Positions 26,524 to 32,354 of a stretch of DNA of 32,354 nt are shown here, piece by piece. Below the pieces are notes generated by a model. It did no database searches. It was not told the DNA's origin and saw nothing but the letters and a program-made list of their open reading frames with translations. The stretch spans positions 393,623 through 425,976 of the forward strand of contig MU069583.1 in assembly GCA_002284615.2 (NCBI GenBank). Direction: 5' to 3'. How positions within the stretch are numbered: the first letter of the stretch is position 1; the number at the start of each line of letters is the position of its first letter. Both the position numbers and the translations under genes were made by a program. Source of the stretch: Dunaliella salina. Lineage: Eukaryota > Chlorophyta > Chlorophyceae > Chlamydomonadales > Dunaliellaceae.

Positions 26524-28150
26524 GCGCAGGCAGTGAAAACACTCCCCACATCAATTAAGGAAAAGAAGATACCTAGAGCCAAGCCACCGTGTATCTCCTT
26601 CATCAAGAGAAACAAAAGATAGGAACCAGTGAGGATCATGAAGCTTACTGGCAGTAGCCCGCGCCTGACCTTGTTGATGGGAGTTGAAAAAAGTTTTCTC
26701 CAGAGCTCGTCTGGTGCTAGCGAGTTTGTAAGCATACTGGACAGAATGAGCATGAAGCTTCAGAGCAAGCTTTGTGGCCTTGTGTCTGTCAAGTCCAAGC
26801 TCTTTAAGGGGCTCCAAAGTGTGGGGGGTGTAGACGACTCCACCCACACCTAACAGAATTGTATAAAGAAAAGAAAAGACTACGCAGTCCAATTCTGGCC
26901 GCGTGCATTAAGGGAAGGTCACCTGCCTGAATGACAGGGACCCACCACACAGACCGAGAGGAAGAGGTGGTACAGAAGTCTACACCAGCAAGTTGGCCTC
27001 CACCATGGGACCTATGAGACGAACTGTCATGCAGGCCCTGTCCAGCAAACTCAAGACCCACCCCTAAGCCTCAGGTGGCTTTCTGCAGATCCAAGCTGAG
27101 ACACTCCACCTCTGAACACCTTCTCCACCGTGCCGACCTCTGGGACCACTTCTGCGCCAGTGTCCACCACCTGGCACTCGTGTGCGCGCCCCGCCTGCGC
27201 CACAAGCCAGCTCCAGAGGCCTCCTGAGCTTATGCTTGGCTGGCAGTACATGCGTGGAGCTGCTGTTACTCCGCTGCCAACCCACGCTGCTGCTGCTGCT
27301 GCTCGCTGCTGCACGCCGCTGCTGCATGGGGACGACTCGCGGGATCGAACCACAAATGCACGGCTAGCGTGAACGAATACAAGACAAGCGTGCACGGACT
27401 GTCTGTCGCCAGAATAACAGAATAACAGAATAACAGAATAGCAGAATAGCATGAAGGGTGACTCGAGCAGAGGCCCTCAAAAGATGACGACACAAATTGC
27501 GGGCTGCTGCTTGGAGGCCTCAAGCTGATTCTTGGGCCGGGTGTCCTCACAGTATTTGACTTTTACAAGATGGATGTGCCTATGTTCTGGGAGGAGCTGA
27601 CTAGGGTGGCGAACCTTGGAAGAAGGTGGAGTGGCTGTGTCTGGCGCTGATAGCTCCCTGTGTCCTTCCCATGCCCCCCTGCACTTTGCAAATGGTACCG
27701 GGAATTGGTCCATGGCACTTCTTTCATGGGAACAACTGCCATTGCATCAGAGCAGCTAGGAGTGAGTCTTCCTTTGTCAGGGAAACGATGAAAGAGAATA
27801 TATTTACGGAGGGTTATATTTGTTGAGTGCTCAGGAATCTGGAGGTCCTGCAAAGCAAGACGATCTGCGCTGCCAATATCCATGAAGGCAAGGCCTGCCC
27901 CGAGGGAGCCTTTGCTGATACTTTTGAGGAGGATTCTGCCGGCAATGTTGTGGCGCTCTGTTACCATGTTTGACATGGCGGAGTATTTGCATCCTGATAG
28001 AAAGTTGAGGGCACTGTCAGGCTCTCTACACAAGGGGTAGGTGGATATCTTAAAGCGCACTGCATTCTTCTGGTCAAAGAAGATGTCTGTGTGGTAATTC
28101 AGATGTTCTGCTTAATTTTGAAAGGAAGTGTTGGCAGGGTCCAGAAGGCA
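26524..28150 (-). mobile_element. Subfamily C non-LTR retroelement, interrupted by a nested insertion
   Basis: The minus strand, from 28150 down, encodes a zinc-knuckle region CREPDSALNFLSGC, ERHNIAGRILLKSISKG, a shifted frame with RHIHLVKVKYCEDTRPKNQL, then (after the insertion at 26862-27445) LLGVGGVVYTPHTLEPLKEL and KLHAHSVQYAYKLAS. V-K-V-K stands at the endonuclease E-x-K position, and frames are broken, so it is inactive. Aligning to 18776-19316 shows precisely where the insertion lies. Confidence 0.78.
26862..27445 (-). mobile_element. Nested SINE-like insertion with CTTTT tail
   Basis: This 580-bp block splits the subfamily C element. Its low-coordinate edge is AAAGAAAAGAAAAGACTACG, the complement of the usual 3' tail, plus the family B CGTGCATTAAGG block. 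Its other edge is a short AGAATAAC repeat. The flanks ACAGAATTGTAT and GCAGAATAGCAT look like an imperfect target duplication. Near its 5' end (minus strand) is a B-box-like GGTTCGATCCC (about 27338-27348). A tRNA-like head plus a LINE-like tail would make a SINE, but I could not find a convincing A box. Confidence 0.55.
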
Positions 28151-28244
28151 TTACTGACCTTTTATTGACAGTGGGAATTAGATTTTGTTAGAAAGAGTAG
28201 CACCCTGTCTCATGCATGCGGCCTCTGGCCTGCATAGGCTTTTC

Positions 28245-29533
28245 TAAGAAAAGAAAAGGAAAGAAAAACCACGTAGGCAGAGAAACTCTCCCTACATCAA
28301 TTAAGGAAAAGGAGGCACATTGGCTCAAAAAAGAGCCGTGTGCTCCCTCCACCAAAAGGTATGAAAAAGAGATTGCTAATGCGGATCTGGAGGGTTACTA
28401 GAAGCACCTGGCTCTAGAGCCTGGCTGTGGGAAGTATTCTTGTTTTGAATAGCGCGGCGGATGGTGACTAGTTTATGGGCATATTGAACAGAATGGGCAT
28501 GAAGTTGTTGAGCAAGCTTTGTGGCACGCTGGTGATCCAAACCTAGATGTTTGAATTGCTTCAGGGTATGCTCAGTGTAAATAGTTCCACCTACACCCAG
28601 GAGAATAGGGTGAATTGTAACGGCTTTAGCGTTAATAAGTTTACAAAGGTCTGCATGCTGCTGCTTTGCTGCGTTCAACTGATGCTCTGGCCTTGTGTCT
28701 TCACATAATTTAATTTCTATTAGGTGCACATGGCGTTCATTTGCACGGAGTTCATGGGCTTGCCTCATGCGAATAGTTCTGATGGTCCTCCGTGAGGAGC
28801 TGCGCAAAGCGTGATGGGAAGGGTAGGAGAAACACCATTTGAAGTATGATTGGCCATAAAAGGGGTGATCAAAACAGCATCTGGTCGACTGGAGTTGAGT
28901 CTTTTCCTCTCTGGAAGGTTACGAGGGAAGAAGTAAGCAGGTAAAGTTCTGTTTGAGGCATGTGTAGGGAGTTGGAGGTTGTGTTGAGCAAGCTTGCAAT
29001 CGCTCCCTATGTCTGTGTAGACCAGGCCTGCCCCTACAGGGCATTTGCTGAGGGCTTTTGTAATCATTCTGCCTGCAATGTTATGGCGCTCAGTTCTCAT
29101 GTTGGAGATGATATGGTTTTGGCAGCCTGAGAGCATGTGTAGTGTGCTGTCCAAATGATGGCAGCCTGGGAGGGGGCAAGATGGATCAGTTGACTTTTTG
29201 AAACGTACTGCATGTTTTTGGTTGTAGAGGGTGCCCGTGCGGTACTGCAGGATGGTACGCTTCATGGGTACAGGGACGTTGGGCATATTTCTGAAGGCAT
29301 TGCTGATTTTTTATCTACTTGCAGTAATAGGTTTTGATAGCAAGAGTAGTAACCTATTTTGGGATTGGCATATCCAAGCTTGTGTTTAGAATGCATGTGG
29401 GATTTGAGAGCATCTTGAAGATTGGGGAGATAGGTGAGCTTGTGGGTGGGTGGTGGACCCGTAGATGTGCCTGCAGCATGCACTCTTTCTTCCTTGGCTA
29501 ACCAGAAAATATTTGTAAATGGATTTCCACCGT
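28245..29533 (-). mobile_element. Family A non-LTR fragment, best-preserved copy
   Basis: The minus strand reads LPNLQDALKSHMHSKHKLG, KRTILQYRTGTLYNQKHAV, zinc knuckle CPLPGCHHLDST..MLSGC, TERHNIAGRMITKALSK and SSRPDAVLITP. After a frame change at about 28765-28807 it reads NERHVHLIEIKLCEDTRPEH, NAAKQQHADLC, LLGVGGTIYTEHTLKQFKHL and LHAHSVQYAHKLV, ending NPPDPH. RPD plus E-I-K gives an intact PD-(D/E)xK signature. The tail complement is at 28248-28272. The 5' limit (ATGGATTTCCACCG, 29533) equals that of the 2.4 kb copy. Confidence 0.82.
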
Positions 29534-30070
29534 AACAGTATCTGCAAAATCAGCTTTTGGCTGCTGTCACTGTCATCACTGCTGTCGCTGCTCTCCACAT
29601 CCATGCTCCTGGCCGGCTGCTCTCACAGCCATTGCTGTCATGGAAATGCTGAGACTGGTTGCTGAGATGAGTGACAAGAGGACAGGATTTGGCAATCTTG
29701 CAGCTGCTCACCAACTCTGTAGTAACCTGATCCAAGCTCAACTTGGCAACTAGCGGGTCCACCTCATGCACCTGCTGCACATTGTTGGATGTTGCAACCT
29801 ACCTCTGTGCTATAGACGTTTCAAAGCAGGTGCTGAGTACACCTTTTTTTTAACTGGATCACTGGCACTCACAGTGACTGTAGCCATTTTGGGATGAGGC
29901 AAAATGGGGTTGCAGCTGTCCCTGCTGCTGCTGTGCTCCTCACCAGCTACTTGCTGTTGCTGCGCTTGCCTGTCAAAAAATACCAGGCAACAAACATGGT
30001 CAAGTGCTTCCGTGGGGGGGATTAAAAAAATTAATTTTCAGTTTCCAATGATGTCCTTCTTCCAGCTTGC
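29534..30070. other. No recognised gene
   Basis: Between two retroelement copies. Minus-strand frames here (about 29386-29780) are Ser/Asp-rich and have no domain features. The CTGCTG-rich stretch near 29925 is low complexity. Confidence 0.45.
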
Positions 30071-30073
30071 TCC

Positions 30074-31470
30074 TAAATAAAAGAAAAAGAGAAGTCTACG
30101 CAAGCCAGAGGCCGCGTGCATTAAGTGAAGGTCCACTAATTAAAAAGCTAGCAAGCTAGCAAGGAAGCAGTGGCCTCACCAGAAGGCCCTCAAAACCTAC
30201 ACAGACACAGCTAGCCTAGGATAGAGCCAGAAACAAAACTAATGGGGATCTGGAGGGTTGCTGCTCGCCATGCCTCTTGACGCCCTGACTCTCCTCTTCC
30301 CATCCTCCACTGCCGCGCGTCCAGCAAACCCCCTCCCAGAATCCCCCTGGTAACAAAGAGCGTGTCTGGTGTTTTTCATAGTGGTTAATCTTTGGATGGC
30401 ATGGTCCTTAAGTTCGGCTGCCAATGATTGGGCTTTTTGTTTAGTCAGGCCCAGATTTAAAAGGGGTGTGATTGTAAACTCATTGTAAATGGTACGGCCA
30501 CACCAATGAGGATGATGTGTAAAGTCACTTTGTTATTCCTGTTTGGATGTCTGGAGCTGCGGGTTTTAAGTCTGGTTATGGTGTGAGAATGTTGGGTCAC
30601 TGCACGTTCAAGAGTGATGAAGGGATTTGTGTCGGGACAGAATTTTAGTTCAACAAGATGTATGTCTCTGTCTTGAGGAAAGATCTTGGAAGGATCAAGG
30701 TGAGTTTGTCTGCCTGGAAGAGGGCGCACAAAGATAGCATCAGGGCGGGTTTGGTGCCGGGCAGGGGGGCAAGTACCATTAGGGAAAACCCAGTCTGGAA
30801 TAGCTCTTGATACGTTTTCAGGGACCTGTAAGCCCTAATCCAGGAGTCTCTCGATACTGCAGCCATCCATGCCAATAAGGGATGAGCCAAACCGGCCTTT
30901 ACTGAGGGCTTCTACACAAAGACTTAGGCCTGCATTGTGTCTGTTGGTGTGCATCCCGCTCATTGTTGAGTTTGTACACCTGAGGAGTATGTGGTCAACG
31001 TGGTCAATATCATCACGTAGTGGGCATCTTCCATTACTGGAAGAGTTGAATTTGAAGGCATGGATCTGATTGTACAGTGTATCTGTACGATACTTCATTA
31101 TATTTATTTGCTGTTTATGGGTGATCCTTGGATTTTCACAGCAGGAATTGCTGACCTCTTTGTTTGCAAGTTGAGAGGTCGGGTTGCGAGATTCAGTATT
31201 TGCAATGTTAGTTGGTGGTATGACATCTTCAAGTTTCTGCCATCTCTGGTAGTGGTAGCCAGAGGTGTCAGCAGGGCCAAGCCTGTGTTTTTTGTGCATG
31301 TGTGCTTGAAGCTTATCGTTGAGGTTGGTGAGGTAGTGCATCGGGGAAGCGTTGGAGCGGTATATGCCATCATCTCGTGAGGAAGAGGTCTTCAATGAAA
31401 GCCAATAAAAAGTGTGGAATGGGTCCCTGGCATCTGGAAATGCAATGTCTATGGTGTCTGAGAGGGCTGC
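30074..31470 (-). mobile_element. Family B non-LTR retroelement, longest copy
   Basis: The tail complement lies at 30076-30092, followed by the family B 3' block and the minus-strand ending MASSNPPDPH. Upstream it encodes HQTRPDAIFVRPLPG, DRDIHLVELKFCPDTNP (an intact PD...E-L-K endonuclease motif, 30630-30755) and NRNNKVTLHIILIGVA. Further 5' are a zinc-knuckle region RCPLRDDIDHVDHILLRC (second cysteine lost), TNSTMSGMHTNRHNAG, LTNLNDKLQAHMHKKHRLG and FPDARDPFHTFYWLSL. No reverse transcriptase motifs lie within the window. Confidence 0.78.
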
Positions 31471-31477
31471 GACCTGG

Positions 31478-31572
31478 CATGCTGCTGCTGCTGTGCTGCT
31501 GCTGCTGCTTTGAGGCAGGGTTGGAAGACCCACCCACAAAGCAGTAGCAGCAGCAGCAGCAGCAGCAGCGGC
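31478..31572. repeat. Inverted CTG / CAG triplet tracts
   Basis: A GCTGCTGCTG run (about 31478-31510) is followed about 30 bp later by a GCAGCAGCAG run (about 31540-31572). They are complementary and can form a hairpin. They also create polyalanine or polyserine frames. Confidence 0.9.
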
Positions 31573-32105
31573 AGCAAGATTTTTGCACCGCACCATGCAT
31601 ACCAACTGTGATCCGCATGTTACCAACCCCACCCTAACGCACTGGTGTTGCAGCCCTTTCCTTTTCTATCCGCAGACCCTTACTTGCATCCCATGATTCA
31701 GCTGCAGCATCTAGCTGCTCTTGCTGCCTGATGCTGCTGGCTGTGTTGTAGCACGCGCAGGAACTCTATGTCATCAGATTGTGTCATCAGATAGTCATGT
31801 CATCAGATTGTGTGATGGCATCGCCCATCACCGAGCCTTTGTTGAAATGCTCAATGCCTTCTTTGAACGCATCCCTAGCTTACTACTTACTGTTGCTGTG
31901 CTGCTGGCTTGCTGGCTAGCATGCAACTCCTCTTGTTGCTGCTGCAGCTGCTGCTATTGTCACCACTGCTGCTGTCCTTCCTGCTGGGAATCATGCTCAT
32001 GCTGTTTCCTCCCATGCTGCTGATGCTGTTCATCTTGCTGCTGTCGCTGCCACTGCCGCTGATTCTGCTTCTTTTTGTTGCCGCATACCTCCCATCTCTC
32101 CCTTC
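31573..32105. other. CTG-rich low-complexity stretch, no clear gene
   Basis: Frames at 31721-32023 (+, Cys-rich) and 31887-32147 (-, Ser-rich) both follow from CTG/CTC repetition. There are splice-acceptor-like TTTCTATCCGCAG and TGTTGCAG sites near 31650-31675 but no domain. ATGTCATCAGAT recurs at 31770-31810. Confidence 0.45.
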
Positions 32106-32107
32106 TT

Positions 32108-32262
32108 TAGTAACCCTCCAGATACCCACTAGCCTGTCTTGTCTCATATCTTGCGGTAGAGGGGACTCACGGATCTTTATGAGCCAATGTGTCTCCTTTT
32201 CCTTAATTGATGTAGGGAGATTTCCTCTGCCTACGTGGTTTTTCTTTCCTTTTCTTTTCTGT
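32108..32262 (+). mobile_element. Family A retroelement 3' end, sense orientation
   Basis: AGTAACCCTCCAGATACCCA (the NPPDP codons and stop region), then TCTCCTTTTCCTTAATTGAT, CTGCCTACGTGG and the tail TTTCTTTCCTTTTCTTTTC, running directly into (GT)n. It is the reverse complement of the 3' ends at 2428 and 28248. Confidence 0.8.
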
Positions 32263-32265
32263 GTG

Positions 32266-32354
<89 letters not shown>
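32263..32354. repeat. (GT)n microsatellite at window edge
   Basis: A GT tract with one interruption near 32281, running to the last base and probably beyond. It is immediately downstream of the retroelement tail. Confidence 0.97.

Noticed and set aside
27051..27452. Minus-strand protein gene with Ser/Ala runs
   Set aside because: It lies within the nested SINE-like insertion and derives from CTG repeats and tail sequence.

Overview
The window is nuclear DNA from an intron-rich eukaryote, most likely a chlamydomonadalean green alga. A Dunaliella-type genome fits best, but I judge this only from style: GT-AG introns up to 3.3 kb, in-frame CAG/GCA tracts inside exons, TGTAA motifs downstream of stop codons, long GT/CA microsatellites, and dense non-LTR retroelement debris. 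Both window edges lie inside (GT)n tracts.

Layout. Positions 249-15836 (+) hold one large gene that I assemble from ten exons, with phases agreeing at every junction (4020 nt, 1339 codons plus stop). In order it encodes: an adenylate-kinase-like P-loop kinase; an mRNA-capping-type guanylyltransferase with motifs I, III, IIIa, IV and V; an OB-fold piece with motif VI; a T4 Rnl1-type RNA ligase with motifs I, III, IV and V; an alanine-rich spacer; and a C-terminal F-box-like segment. A kinase plus guanylyltransferase could re-cap 5'-monophosphate RNA, as the kinetoplastid enzyme Ce1 does. The ligase could join RNA ends, and the F-box could tie the protein to SCF-type ubiquitin ligases. I know of no described protein with this architecture. 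It is the main candidate for an undescribed system here.

The introns are full of repeats. Intron 4 holds an antisense CCHC/endonuclease non-LTR fragment. Intron 5 holds an inverted C-rich repeat, a sense-strand retroelement 3' end and a CA microsatellite. Intron 6 holds a 450-bp tandem duplication. Intron 8 holds a 349-bp TRIM-like element with 72-bp terminal repeats, a 5-bp target duplication and tRNA-like Pol III boxes, followed by tandem repeats and a partial copy of the start of exon 9.

Positions 16.0-17.7 kb are intergenic. From 17712 to 21662 lies a truncated second copy of the gene's last two exons. Its reading frame is intact, but its intron is swollen to 3.1 kb by retroelement 3' ends and a TTTGAATCAAA-type minisatellite. 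From 21.7 kb to the end I find no host gene. This part is a nested pile of related non-LTR elements, mostly minus-strand, encoding a CCHC zinc knuckle and a PD-(D/E)xK restriction-like endonuclease. Most end in a CTTTT-type 3' tail and in the peptide NPPDPH. A C-rich repeat, a possible SINE and CTG/CAG tracts are mixed in.
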